Assembly: GCF_940670685.1 (NCBI RefSeq)
Contig: NZ_OW711693.1
Coordinates: forward strand, 2,728,001-2,792,000
Direction: 5' to 3'
From: Anaeropeptidivorans aminofermentans
GTDB taxonomy: Bacteria > Bacillota > Clostridia > Lachnospirales > UBA5962
Length of the DNA stretch: 64,000 nucleotides
In this document: piece after piece, positions 25,616-34,896 of the stretch
How positions within the stretch are numbered: the first letter of the stretch is position 1
How the letters are laid out: every line of letters begins with the position of its first letter
Program-made: the position numbers and the translations under genes
The notes under the pieces: generated by a model
The model's database searches: none
Told to the model about the DNA's origin: nothing
Seen by the model: only the letters and a program-made list of their open reading frames with translations

Positions 25616-26098
25616 ACAACTCCTCCTACAAACATATAGTAAATTAACTTTTACACCCCAAGAATTTACTTAAAACTAAAGCTAATTCACCAGTGGTCCC
25701 TTTAAAGTTTGACGGCTATATTGCAGATGTAATATACAAATCCGCAATACTGCCTTTTCAATCAATCGTCGTGTTTATTAAGCAGTATTCGAAAATAAAA
25801 AACCGGCGGATATTTTGCAAGAAAACGTGAACTTGAATGGAATGGTCAAGAAGTCCGGCCGTAAGGCATAATGCCAAAGGCGTTATACTCAGGTTTTTGC
25901 ATAACAAAAATTCTGAGAATTTTCAACGATGAAGCCGCGTTATTATGGCAAAACAAACTAGAGTTCTGACTTTTCAAATATGCTCCAGGGCGTGTATGAA
26001 ATTTACAAACACGCCCTTTTCTTGTTCACCCTTGATTTATTTATGATATTATCCGCTTTCAGTATAAATGCTTAATCTTAAATTAACTGCTGTATAAT
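25616..26098. other. spacer between binding-protein gene and permease genes
   Basis: 483 bp without a gene. It contains a family E-like repeat (TATAGTAAATTAACTTTTAC, 25634-25690), several GC-rich imperfect hairpins (25800-25900), and the AGGGCGTGT...ACACGCCCT stem at 25987-26014. On the minus strand this region would sit inside the operon mRNA between the abundant binding protein and the permeases. Confidence 0.55.
25987..26014. promoter_or_regulatory. intercistronic stem-loop downstream of the binding-protein gene
   Basis: AGGGCGTGT and ACACGCCCT, perfect 9-bp arms, loop of about 10. The T-run is on the plus-strand side only, so it is not a normal terminator for the minus-strand operon. It may stabilise the 3' end of the binding-protein mRNA. 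Confidence 0.4.
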
Positions 26099-27679
26099 TT
26101 ATTTCTCAAGCAAATATACATTTGAAAGGTCGTGGTGTGTAGTAGGATAGTAGTCAATGCCGCCTACCCCTTCTTTAACGCCGAAGAAGCCGTCTGCAAA
26201 GTAAAGAGGAACATAAGCACCGTCTTCAAAAAGGATTTGCTGAACCTGATGATAATATTCTGTACGCTTTGTATCGTCTGTTTCTTTAACTGCTAAATCC
26301 ATAAGCTCATTAACCTCAGGATTATCATAATGGGATTTGTTAACTCCCGTTCCGGGGCATATAAGGCGTCTGATATCGTCGCCGAATATATTAAATCCGC
26401 AGCCGTATACTGCCGCCTGATGTTCTCCGTTTGTGGTGCTTGTACTAAGACCTGCTGTATCCATCTCAACGATATTTACTTCAACGCCTATTTTCTTAAG
26501 CTGGGCCTGAAGAAGCTCCGCTATAGCCTTACGGTCGCCGCTGCTTACGGAAATATCGAATTTAGCTCCGCCGTTGGGATATGCCTTTGCAAGATACTCT
26601 TTCGCTTTTTCCACATCATATTCGTATGGTGTAGTTCCTCCATTATAGCCGTAAGAGCTCCAGCCCCATAAGGAATCAGCGGATTTTGCATAACCGTTTC
26701 TAACAACATTAATAAGTTCTTCCGTATCTATGCCGTAGCAGAGAGCAAGACGGAAATCTCTGTTGTTAAAAGGCTCTTTCTTATAGTTCATAGCAAGGTA
26801 TGTAAGAGACGCGCCTTCATAGGACTGAACTTCAAGGCCGTTTTCCTCTTCGATATATTTAAGCTCAAGAGTATCCGGATCTTGACATATATCAATTTCT
26901 CCCGTCTGAAGAGCTATAAGCCTTGGGGAGTTTTCAGGCATATATCTGATGGTAAGAACTTCTGTTTTAGCCTTTTCGCCCCAGAAATCATCGTTTCTTA
27001 CAAGCTTAATATAATCGCCGAACTCATAGGAATCTATGATCCATGGGCCTGAGCCTATGCCGGGGCCTTCTATTTCATCTTCATTAACAGCCTTTTCGTT
27101 GATGATAGATGCTGTAGGAAGGGTAAGCATATAAGGGAAGTCAACATTGGGAACAAAAAGCTTCACGCTTACGGTATAATCCCCGTCTGCCCATACGTCT
27201 TCCATCATTTTTCCTAAAGTGCTTGAAGAATCTGTTCCAGGTGCTCTTTTAAAGGAGAACACTACGTCGGAAGCCTTGAGGGGCTCTCCGTTATGGAATT
27301 TCACATCTTCTCTCAACTTAAATGTGTATGTTTGAGCGTCTTCTGTGGACCATGATTCCGCAAGGCACGGCTTAAGCTCACCTGTTGCGTTGTCGAAGTC
27401 TATCAGCGTGTCAAAAACAGTCCTGAAAATGTAATTATGCTGGGTATTACTCTGTGTCTGCGGGTCTATGCTTATTATTTTTCCGCTTATACCCATAATG
27501 ATTTCTTTTTTGTAGGTTCCTCCTTCTGATGCAGCAACCTGCGCCTTTGAAGAATCATCCCCCTTACTTGCCTCTGCTTTTTGCTCGCTTCCTGCCGGTG
27601 CCTTTTCACCGCTGCCGCAGGCTGATACCATACCGGCGGTCATCATTAAGCAAAGTGCCAACGCTAAAAATTTCTTCAT
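26099..27679 (-). CDS. peptide-binding lipoprotein of an ABC transporter
   Basis: 526 residues of the SBP_bac_5 type. The signal peptide MKKFLALALCLMMTAGMVSAC ends in a lipobox with Cys21, followed by an acidic linker. The family core includes LAESWSTEDAQTYTFKLREDVKFHNGEPLKASDVVFSF and YRPLALCYGIDTEEL-like text (FRLALCYGIDTEEL). It captures peptides at the outer membrane face of the cell membrane for the permeases encoded downstream. The ATG has a GGGGGAAA ribosome-binding site. Confidence 0.95.
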   Translation of the reverse strand: MKKFLALALCLMMTAGMVSACGSGEKAPAGSEQKAEASKGDDSSKAQVAASEGGTYKKEIIMGISGKIISIDPQTQSNTQHNYIFRTVFDTLIDFDNATGELKPCLAESWSTEDAQTYTFKLREDVKFHNGEPLKASDVVFSFKRAPGTDSSSTLGKMMEDVWADGDYTVSVKLFVPNVDFPYMLTLPTASIINEKAVNEDEIEGPGIGSGPWIIDSYEFGDYIKLVRNDDFWGEKAKTEVLTIRYMPENSPRLIALQTGEIDICQDPDTLELKYIEEENGLEVQSYEGASLTYLAMNYKKEPFNNRDFRLALCYGIDTEELINVVRNGYAKSADSLWGWSSYGYNGGTTPYEYDVEKAKEYLAKAYPNGGAKFDISVSSGDRKAIAELLQAQLKKIGVEVNIVEMDTAGLSTSTTNGEHQAAVYGCGFNIFGDDIRRLICPGTGVNKSHYDNPEVNELMDLAVKETDDTKRTEYYHQVQQILFEDGAYVPLYFADGFFGVKEGVGGIDYYPTTHHDLSNVYLLEK

Positions 27680-27813
27680 TAAGCTTTCCCCCTATCTTCT
27701 TTTTTATAAATAATTGAATCAGGATACACCCAGACCGATCTCTCGACTTATTTTTATAGCCGCTTCGTTTCAAAGATATTCCCTTTCAAAAATTAACCGC
27801 TAAAATTTCTATA

Positions 27814-28995
27814 TTACAAACTCATATCTGCATAGACGGGAACAGTCCTGTCAAATTCATCTTTAATTTCTTTTCTTAAGTTTTCATCTGTCAGTATTTC
27901 ATAAGCCGTAGCCGCAAGCGCCTTTGCTGCTTTTATGCCGGCCTCCTGGGCCCTGTCGGTAATGGCGGCCTCCGCAAAGCTTTTATTGTGAGCCACAACA
28001 CCCTTTTCCGCAATTTTTATATAAGCGTGGATGGCAGGCATTTTAAGAGAAACGTTGCCTATGTCGGAAGAGCCTATTTTTGCATTAGGGTCAGGATATT
28101 CGACTACTTCTCCCTGAAGCTCCATATATTTTTTAAACACTTCATCAATTGCAAGGTTTGAATATCTTTCGGAATAAACAAGGTCGGTTTCTACCGCTGC
28201 TGTGGCTCCTGTAAAAAGCTCAACGGCCTTAACCGTATCCTTTATCATGTCCACAACCTTTTTTAAATCTCCAAAGGTTGCTGCCCTTACGGAAAAAGCA
28301 CATTCGGCATAGCCGGGAATAATATTTGTGGCTTCTCCGCCTTTTAATATTATTCCGTTTATATTTGTTTTAAGAGGCATTCTAGCCCTTATGGAATCAA
28401 GAAGATTAAAAGTTTGAATAACTGCCTGAAGCGCGTTGATTCCGCTTTCAGGAGCTGCTGAATGTGCTGCCTTGCCTGTATAAGATATGGTCACTGCAGT
28501 TGTGGCAAGACCGCCTCTGTTTATAAGATTCACAGTGCTTGGATGTGTCATAAGAGAATAATCTATGTCGTCAAATTCGCCTTTATCGAGGAGGATAATC
28601 TTTCCGCCTTTGCCTTCTTCCCCTGGTGTTCCCATGAGAACGATTTCTCCGGGAATATCTTTCATAAGCTTACTTAATCCTATGGCAGCCCCCGTTGACG
28701 CAGCTGCTATAAGGTTATGGCCGCAGGCATGCCCCATTCCCGGAAGAGCATCGTATTCTGCAAGAAAGGCTACCGTTACCCCCGGGCCATTTCCCTTGAA
28801 TCGGGCCTTAAAAGCCGTATCCATCCCCCCGGATTTATCCTCTATGGAAAACCCGTGCTTCTGAAGAAGCGCCTTAATAAATCCGGCAGATTTGTACTCA
28901 TCAAAGGCAAGCTCAGGATTTTCATGAATATTTTTGCTAAGCTCGAGAATTTCAGCCCTGATTTCTTCAATGCTTTCAAAAATTGCTTCTTTCAT
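27814..28995 (-). CDS. M20-family amidohydrolase (N-acyl amino acid or peptide deacylase)
   Basis: 393-residue metallopeptidase of the M20D (AbgB/HipO/IAA-amidohydrolase) type. It has the first metal motif GHACGHNLIAAASTG, GTPGEEGKGGK with the catalytic glutamate pair, a lid domain around 185-290, and the late histidine in AHNKSFAEAA. Family members cleave N-acyl or aminobenzoyl groups, or hippurate-like compounds. Placement next to a peptide importer and D-aminoacylase suggests intracellular processing of imported conjugates. GGAGGG precedes the ATG. Confidence 0.9.
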   Translation of the reverse strand: MKEAIFESIEEIRAEILELSKNIHENPELAFDEYKSAGFIKALLQKHGFSIEDKSGGMDTAFKARFKGNGPGVTVAFLAEYDALPGMGHACGHNLIAAASTGAAIGLSKLMKDIPGEIVLMGTPGEEGKGGKIILLDKGEFDDIDYSLMTHPSTVNLINRGGLATTAVTISYTGKAAHSAAPESGINALQAVIQTFNLLDSIRARMPLKTNINGIILKGGEATNIIPGYAECAFSVRAATFGDLKKVVDMIKDTVKAVELFTGATAAVETDLVYSERYSNLAIDEVFKKYMELQGEVVEYPDPNAKIGSSDIGNVSLKMPAIHAYIKIAEKGVVAHNKSFAEAAITDRAQEAGIKAAKALAATAYEILTDENLRKEIKDEFDRTVPVYADMSL

Positions 28996-29015
28996 ATTTC
29001 CCTCCTATATTCATT

Positions 29016-29092
29016 TGTATAGCAAATTAACTTTTGCACCTTCTGAAAAGTATCGAGAGGTTACTTTAGAATCAAGCAAAGGTTAATTCGCA
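29016..29092. repeat. family E inverted repeat
   Basis: TATAGCAAATTAACTTTTGC...AGCAAAGGTTAATTCGC. A shorter relative begins TATAGTAAATTAACTTTTAC at 25634. It lies between the M20 gene and the RpiR gene. Confidence 0.5.
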
Positions 29093-29122
29093 AATAATTT
29101 TTAAGGCTTATGGTTATAGTTT

Positions 29123-29977
29123 TTATTCTGAAAAGTCTATAAACTCCTCTTCCATATTTTCAACTTCTTTTTGCACCGAAAGAAGCTTGTCCTTAAGCTT
29201 TGAATAGGTTAATGTTGATAAAATGTCCACAAGACTTATTGCAGATTGTATGGAGTTATAGAAAAACATGGATTCGTTGTCACAGATAAAGGTAATGCTG
29301 CTGTTATTGACTAAAGGAGAGGATTCTTTATCGGTAATGGCGATAACTTTATAATTTCTTGCTTTAAAATGCTTCATAAGTTTAATAACAACCTGAGAAT
29401 ATCGGGGATAAGAAACACATATGTACAAATCATCTTCTGTAAATTTCAGTGTTCTTATAAAGAAAAGAGCGTTAATTTTGCTAAGATCTACGATTTCTGT
29501 TTCCATCGTTAAATTGTCGAGCCTTATTTTAAGGTACTCACATACTACTTTGGAAAGGCCCACACCCAAAATATATATCTTCCTCGCTTCGCTGATAAGG
29601 CTTACGGCTTTTTCAAGTTCCGGCTCTCTCAGCCTGCAAAGGGCCCTTCTATGGCATTTAAGCTGCTGATCTATAATTTTTATCGATAAGTCGTTCAGCT
29701 TTATTTCTTCCGAAACGCTTTGGAACAATTTCTTTGAAGGGCTTAATTTATTTAAAGCCTCTTTCCTGTACTGCTTTTTTAGCTCTACAAAATTCTTATA
29801 TCCTACGGCTCTGCAAAAGTTAATCACAGTAACTTCCGTCACACCTACGTCTATGCTGATGCCCTTTAATGTCTTATAGCTTATTTCCTCCTCGTTTTCG
29901 ATGAAGTAATTGGCTATCTGCTTTTGCTTTTTGCTGAGCTTGGGATATTTTGTCTTAATCGTATCATTGGCAGTCAA
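29123..29977 (-). CDS. RpiR-family transcriptional regulator
   Basis: 284 residues. N-terminal RpiR helix-turn-helix (about 1-78: LSKKQKQIANYFIENEEEIS, VTEVTVINFCRAVGYKNFVELK) and a C-terminal SIS domain (about 115-255: ARKIYILGVGLSKVVCEYLKIRLDNL, YICVSYPRYSQVVIKLMKHFKARNYKVIAITDKESSPLV). SIS domains of this family usually bind phosphosugars; MurR for MurNAc-6-P is one example. It lies upstream of the peptide/deacylase genes on the same strand and is the likely local regulator. The start is a TTG at 29977 behind AAGAGGTG. Confidence 0.88.
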   Translation of the reverse strand: MTANDTIKTKYPKLSKKQKQIANYFIENEEEISYKTLKGISIDVGVTEVTVINFCRAVGYKNFVELKKQYRKEALNKLSPSKKLFQSVSEEIKLNDLSIKIIDQQLKCHRRALCRLREPELEKAVSLISEARKIYILGVGLSKVVCEYLKIRLDNLTMETEIVDLSKINALFFIRTLKFTEDDLYICVSYPRYSQVVIKLMKHFKARNYKVIAITDKESSPLVNNSSITFICDNESMFFYNSIQSAISLVDILSTLTYSKLKDKLLSVQKEVENMEEEFIDFSE

Positions 29978-30759
29978 GTTGTATACACCTCTTGCCTCTC
30001 TTTAATATTTATTGGTCACATTTAAGTATGAATTTTCAAAAAATAAATTAATACTTATAAAAATACCAATTAAAAAATTCTTAAAAAATATTTATATGTA
30101 TTTTAAACAAACACAAGTGTAAAAGTCAATGGTATTTATAGCATTTCCTGTTTTTTTCTGTATTAATTAAAATTTTTATATTAAAAGCTATAATTTCAAT
30201 CAATTATTCAGCTTTATTAACAATTTATCCATTTCAATTTATCGTTTATATACAAATAAATTAATAATTTTACAATAAACATAGATTAAGTTAATTCAAT
30301 ATTTTACCAATTCAGAATTAATCCTCTATAGCCCCAATGAATTTTATCTGCATTTTTCTATTAAATTTTATTATTTTCTTAATATTCAAATATCAAAGGC
30401 CCAATTTTTTTCATCTTAGAGACGTTTTTTGTATTTTTATTCCTGCGTAGTTGTCTATTGTTCCAAATATTGGTATACTACAAAGATATAATATAATGGT
30501 TTTCTTTTAGATCATAATTTATAAATATACGTTTTAATTAATTTATACTAGGGCGTGTCTATTTTCAGACACAGCCCACAACGTGTTTTGGAACTCCAAA
30601 TCTTAATTTATTTTCTGATTTCAAACACACCCTAAGCAAGCTTAAAAATTTATACAGGCATAAGCTTGTAAGCAGTTTTTCAGGCGAGTGCCTTCTTTAT
30701 AGTTTTTGCCGGATACTTTACTTTAGCTGCATAGCATATTCTAAAATTGGGATGGTATT
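29978..30759. other. long divergent intergenic region
   Basis: 782 bp, extremely AT-rich from 29995 to 30540, with no coding frame. Near 30548-30632 an imperfect inverted repeat runs AGGGCGTGT...ACACACCCT. From 30640 the region has a hairpin related to repeats seen elsewhere (AAGCTT...ATAAGCTTGTAAG). Promoters for the RpiR gene and the EAL gene should lie here, but I cannot place them. Confidence 0.55.
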
Positions 30760-32934
30760 ATGGATTTTTCTGAAAAAATTGAAAGTTATATGAGTAAAAT
30801 AAGTGAATTAAGGGTTTTTATAGCTGTAAGGCGTGGATTTATGCTTATTATTCCGCTGATATTAATAGGGTCCGCGGCTACGGTTATAAACAATTTTCCC
30901 GTTAGCTTCTATCAGGATTTCATGGTTTCTTTCTTTGGAGAAAATTGGACGGATTTCGGCTCTTATTTGTATCAGGCGACCTTTGCCATTATGTCTTTAA
31001 GCCTTGTAATTACAATAAGCTATTCTTACGCAAGCTTAGAGCCCTACAATTCAAGCTATGAATCCAGCCCTCCCATTTCATCGGTTGTATCCCTCATATG
31101 CTTATTTGCTATACTCTATACTGAAAATGATACCGTATCCTTTAGAAACCTAGGCGTAATGGGGGTTTTTATAGCAATCGTCACAGCCCTTGTTTCTTCT
31201 TTTTTATTTACATTACTATTGAAAATACAGGCAATAAAGCTCCATATTGACAGCAACGCCTCCGATCCTAACGTAAGCATGGTTTTTGCTTCTCTTTTTC
31301 CTGCCGCAATAACTGTATGCCTATTTATATCTTTTCGGATAACGCTTTCTAGAATCGGCATAGAAAATATTCATGAATCTTTTTATAAAAGCTTTGAAAG
31401 CATATTCTTCGAACCCGAATCCTCTTTGAAAAACGCATTGGTGTTTATTACTCTTATTCACTCGCTATGGTTTTTAGGCATCCATGGAAGCAATATGCTG
31501 GAATCTGTTACTCAGTCGGTATTTGTTCCCTGCCTTCAAAGCAATATAGAACTTGTAGCATCAGGGCAGGCTCCGGTACATATATTTACAAAGGAATTTT
31601 TTGACATATTTGTTCTCATGGGCGGCTCCGGCACTACCCTTTGCCTTGTAGTAGCTTTTCTTTTACGCTCAAGAAAAAGTAATGCGCAAAACGTAAGCGT
31701 ATTTTCGTTATTTCCGGGGCTTTTTAATATTAATGAGTCCATGCTTTTCGGAATCCCTGTGGTTTTAAATTTTTATCTTCTCATTCCCTTTATTCTTACC
31801 CCTATCGTCCTTACGCTCATAACCTACGGCGCAATGTCCATAGGCCTTGTTCCCCTTGTAACCTCAAGCGTTCAGTGGACAACCCCTATATTCTTAGGCG
31901 GATATAAGGCTACAGGCTCTTTGGCAGGCGCACTTTTACAAGGGGTAAACTTCATTATCGGCGTTATGATATATCTTCCCTTTGTCAAAATAAACGAAGA
32001 AAGTACTTTGAAAAAAAATAAACTCATTATAAACTCTCTTATTGATTTAGCTCTTGAAAGGCAGGATGGCATTTCGAGAAACCTCATCCAAAGAAAAGAC
32101 GCCATCGGCAGCCTTGCAAGAAACCTATCTGTAGATTTAAGACAGGATATGATAAAAGGAACCGGTCTGTGGCTTGAATACCAGCCGAAGATCAATTACG
32201 AAGGGAACGTCGTAGGCATTGAGGCCCTTTTAAGATGGAAGCACCGATTATTTGGATTGCTCCCGCCGCCTCTTGCCATAGCCCTTGCAGAAGACAGAGA
32301 GTTTATCCATCTTTTAGGGGGCTGGATATTTGAAGAAGCTTGCAAACAGCTTAAATCCTGGGAGGAGCAGGGACTGAAGGACGTCACTCTTTCCGTTAAT
32401 ATTTCTCCTTTACAGATGGATAAAAATATAATAATATCTCAATTTGACGGCATAACAAAGAAATTTGGTATAAAGCCCCATAATATAGAAATAGAAATCA
32501 CAGAACAAGCTGCATTAAATCAAATCCGGTCCGCCCTTGAAATCATCGGAAAACTGAAGGAAATGGGCTTTAAAATAGCTATAGATGATTTTGGCATGGG
32601 GCATACCTCTCTTGTGATTCTTAAGGAATTTAGTATCGATACCATTAAAATAGACGGTTCTCTCGTTAAAGATATGATGAATCATAATAGCAGCAGAGAC
32701 ATTATATCTTCAATTGTATACCTTGCCCGTAAAAGCAATTTTTCCGTCGTGGCAGAATATGTCCAGACGGAACAGCAAAGGGACCTTCTTCATTCTTTAG
32801 GCTGTGACATATACCAAGGCTGGCTTTACAGCAAGGCCCTCATGCCGGAAGCGCTTTTTGACTATTATATCCGCTCATTAGAAATAACAGGAAACCTTTC
32901 AAAGGAATATATAAAAGCATCTTCTGCAAAATAA
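30760..32934 (+). CDS. PTS EIIC-like membrane domain fused to an EAL c-di-GMP phosphodiesterase
   Basis: 724 residues. Residues about 1-420 resemble the lactose/cellobiose-type EIIC permease (IAVRRGFMLIIPLILIGSAATVINNFP near the start, eight or more helices, WFLGIHGSNML, GGSGTTLCL, NINESMLFGIPVVLNFYLLIPF). The EAL domain spans about 455-705. Catalytic residues are all present: EALLRW (E488), VNIS (N547), EITE (E579), DDFG (D609, D610), K630 in IKIDGSLV, and E666 in VVAEYV. It should therefore hydrolyse c-di-GMP. No EIIA or EIIB gene is adjacent, so the EIIC part may sense a sugar rather than transport it. It is monocistronic with its own terminator. Confidence 0.9.
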   Translation: MDFSEKIESYMSKISELRVFIAVRRGFMLIIPLILIGSAATVINNFPVSFYQDFMVSFFGENWTDFGSYLYQATFAIMSLSLVITISYSYASLEPYNSSYESSPPISSVVSLICLFAILYTENDTVSFRNLGVMGVFIAIVTALVSSFLFTLLLKIQAIKLHIDSNASDPNVSMVFASLFPAAITVCLFISFRITLSRIGIENIHESFYKSFESIFFEPESSLKNALVFITLIHSLWFLGIHGSNMLESVTQSVFVPCLQSNIELVASGQAPVHIFTKEFFDIFVLMGGSGTTLCLVVAFLLRSRKSNAQNVSVFSLFPGLFNINESMLFGIPVVLNFYLLIPFILTPIVLTLITYGAMSIGLVPLVTSSVQWTTPIFLGGYKATGSLAGALLQGVNFIIGVMIYLPFVKINEESTLKKNKLIINSLIDLALERQDGISRNLIQRKDAIGSLARNLSVDLRQDMIKGTGLWLEYQPKINYEGNVVGIEALLRWKHRLFGLLPPPLAIALAEDREFIHLLGGWIFEEACKQLKSWEEQGLKDVTLSVNISPLQMDKNIIISQFDGITKKFGIKPHNIEIEITEQAALNQIRSALEIIGKLKEMGFKIAIDDFGMGHTSLVILKEFSIDTIKIDGSLVKDMMNHNSSRDIISSIVYLARKSNFSVVAEYVQTEQQRDLLHSLGCDIYQGWLYSKALMPEALFDYYIRSLEITGNLSKEYIKASSAK

Positions 32935-32941
32935 AATATAC

Positions 32942-32986
32942 AATAACCCCCAAATCTCGGTTAAATAGAGCTTTGGGGGTTATTTA
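32942..32986 (+). terminator. intrinsic terminator of the EIIC-EAL gene
   Basis: AATAACCCCCAAA...TTTGGGGGTTATTTATT, 13-bp stem directly after the stop codon. Confidence 0.85.
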
Positions 32987-33182
32987 TTATAAAATCAATA
33001 AAATACAAGTTTTATTTCTCTTTGTTAATTATAGTAAAACAAGCAAATATAGTTACCAAACATAAAAAAGGAGTATAAGCTTACACTTGTATCTTTTTCC
33101 AAGCTCGCTGGCATAAACGCTATAATTCCTTATATTTCGGAATAAGCTTTTGCGGCTGCTTTATTTTTATTTAGCTATAATT

Positions 33183-33515
33183 TTAAAATACAGTCTGCAC
33201 CAGTACCATATAAACAACTGTTCCGCTGCCGATACTGAGAAGTACGTTGCTTTTCCATTTATGGATAAAAAATATGACTAAAACGGCAATTATTTCGGGT
33301 ATTCCGTGAGAAGCCTCCCCTAACTTTATATCCTTAAAGCAGTATATCACCAAAAGCCCCATCATTGCCGGCGGAAGAACCTTTCCTAAATACGTAATAA
33401 TTTCAGGAGGCTTTTTCATTTCGGGGAACAAAATAAACGGGGTGATTCTCGTGGCTAATGTGCCCAAAGCAACAGAAAGTATAATAATCACTATTTCTAT
33501 AGGGGTTAAAAGCAT
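33183..33515 (-). CDS. azlD: AzlD-like branched-chain amino acid export subunit
   Basis: 110-residue membrane protein with four predicted helices and the conserved TRITPFILFPEMKKPPEIITYLGKVLPPAMMGLLVIYC block of AzlD/YgaH. AzlC and AzlD together export branched-chain amino acids or analogues such as 4-azaleucine. It overlaps azlC by 10 nt and has GGGGAGG before its ATG. Confidence 0.92.
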   Translation of the reverse strand: MLLTPIEIVIIILSVALGTLATRITPFILFPEMKKPPEIITYLGKVLPPAMMGLLVIYCFKDIKLGEASHGIPEIIAVLVIFFIHKWKSNVLLSIGSGTVVYMVLVQTVF

Positions 33516-34207
33516 ACTTTTTTCCTCCCCGCAAGTAAAATAAGCAAAATAAATATCATAGAAGGAATAATCATACGATCTGCGCCGAAAACAAAAAGCC
33601 CTGATAATGTTCCTAAAATTCCTATAGCTCCTGAAATTCTATTTTCCTTTTTCTTCATCTGTTCCATAAAAAGCACAACGAAAAGAGCCGTAAGCACGAA
33701 ACTAAGGCCTTCCGTATTAAAATTAATAAATTTTCCGAGGATGCTTCCGATAAACGTTGCTGTAACCCAATATATGTAATTAAGAAAAGAAATGGATAAA
33801 TAAAAGTATTTTCTATCTATGCCGTCAGGGGGACTTACACTGGACGAAACGGAAAATGTCTCGTCGGAAAGGGTATAAATCAGAAGCCCCTTCGCCTTTC
33901 CCAGCCCCTTATACTTCTCAAGCATCGAAAGACCGTAAAACAAATGCCTTGCATTTACCATTAAACTAAGTAAAAATGCCTGAACAGGGTCAAAGGCAAT
34001 TGTGAGAAGAGTAATAGCGACGTATTGCATGCTTCCGCAGTAGGCAATTGCACTCATAAGCACTGCCCACAGTGCATCGTATCCTTTGGTTCTCATAAGC
34101 ACGCCGTAGGTAATCCCTAAAACCATATATCCTGTCAATACAGGTACTGTATAGGGAAATGCAGCAGACAGCGCTTTTTTAAAATTCTTGTTTTTCTTTT
34201 CCTCCAT
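33506..34207 (-). CDS. azlC: AzlC-like branched-chain amino acid export subunit
   Basis: 233-residue membrane protein of the AzlC family: AFPYTVPVLTGYMVLGITYGVLM near the start, YCGSMQYVAITLL, and NARHLFYGLSMLEKYK, which is diagnostic. Seven or more helices are predicted. It is the first gene of a two-gene operon. A near-consensus promoter lies about 65-95 bp upstream. Confidence 0.93.
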   Translation of the reverse strand: MEEKKNKNFKKALSAAFPYTVPVLTGYMVLGITYGVLMRTKGYDALWAVLMSAIAYCGSMQYVAITLLTIAFDPVQAFLLSLMVNARHLFYGLSMLEKYKGLGKAKGLLIYTLSDETFSVSSSVSPPDGIDRKYFYLSISFLNYIYWVTATFIGSILGKFINFNTEGLSFVLTALFVVLFMEQMKKKENRISGAIGILGTLSGLFVFGADRMIIPSMIFILLILLAGRKKVCF

Positions 34208-34271
34208 GTTTCTGATACTCCTAATCTTTATGCTAAGTATTTAATTTTGTAAACGTATTTCGTTTTTGTAT

Positions 34272-34300
34272 ATTTTATTCTTACACTTCGTAGATGTCAA
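34272..34300 (-). promoter_or_regulatory. sigma-A promoter of azlCD
   Basis: On the minus strand: TTGACA (34300-34295), 17-bp spacer, TAAAAT (34277-34272). Perfect -35 box and one mismatch in the -10 box. Confidence 0.7.
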
Positions 34301-34493
34301 TCCCTTAAAGGTAAGTATAGTAAAATTAGATTGTAAAGACAGCCAAACTCAAAAAATCTTTTTGTTTTTAAGTTTATTACTGTATAGTTAAATCCAAATG
34401 CAACCTTTAAAGTTTTGACTTTGCAGCAGACTGTTCACTCAAGGCCAATGGCCCTCATTGCCCTATAGCATAGGCAATAAATACTGTAATAAA

Positions 34494-34540
34494 AAAACAA
34501 GGGATATAATTAAAATAAATAATTATATCCCTTGTTTTAT
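34494..34540 (-). terminator. intrinsic terminator after NUDIX-MutY
   Basis: AAAACAAGGGATATAATTA...TAATTATATCCCTTGTTTT. On the minus strand the 19-bp stem is followed by seven T residues. Confidence 0.8.
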
Positions 34541-34547
34541 ATAAGAT

Positions 34548-34684
34548 ATAGTAAATTTAAAGTTAAACAGCAGCAAAGCCGTATATTCACACAGGCTCAA
34601 AAATGTACCGTTTCCGAAGGAAATCCGTATTTTTGGCCCTGATGGGAATAGGCTTTTGCTGCTTCTTTATATGAAATTTACTTT
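34548..34684. repeat. family A palindromic repeat, copy A4
   Basis: 137 bp, ends ATAGTAAATTT and AAATTTACTTT. The inner stem has CAGG paired with CCTG where A1 has AAGG with CCTT, a compensatory change. Confidence 0.85.
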
Positions 34685-34896
34685 AATTATGAAATTGATA
34701 TTAAATCCTTTTAAGATACCTAGTCTTTAAGCTTTAAGAAGCTTTTTTAAATTATTGCCTATGCTGATATTTTTTAGAAAGCGTTATTGACCTTTTTAAA
34801 AGGGTTAAATTCATTTGTTCCAAAATAATGCCCTCGAAATTTATTTTAATTGCCCTATTAAAAGGCAGTATTCATTTAAAATATATTTTCTTTGCT

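Larger units (their letters stand above)
34301..34896. other. intergenic region between azlC and the MutY gene
   Basis: About 600 bp without a gene. It carries the terminator at 34494-34540 and the family A repeat at 34548-34684, both of which fall in the predicted 3' region of the NUDIX-MutY transcript. Near 34440 is a short CAAGGCCAATGGCCCTCATTG palindrome-like stretch. No promoter is evident beyond the azl promoter. Confidence 0.55.
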
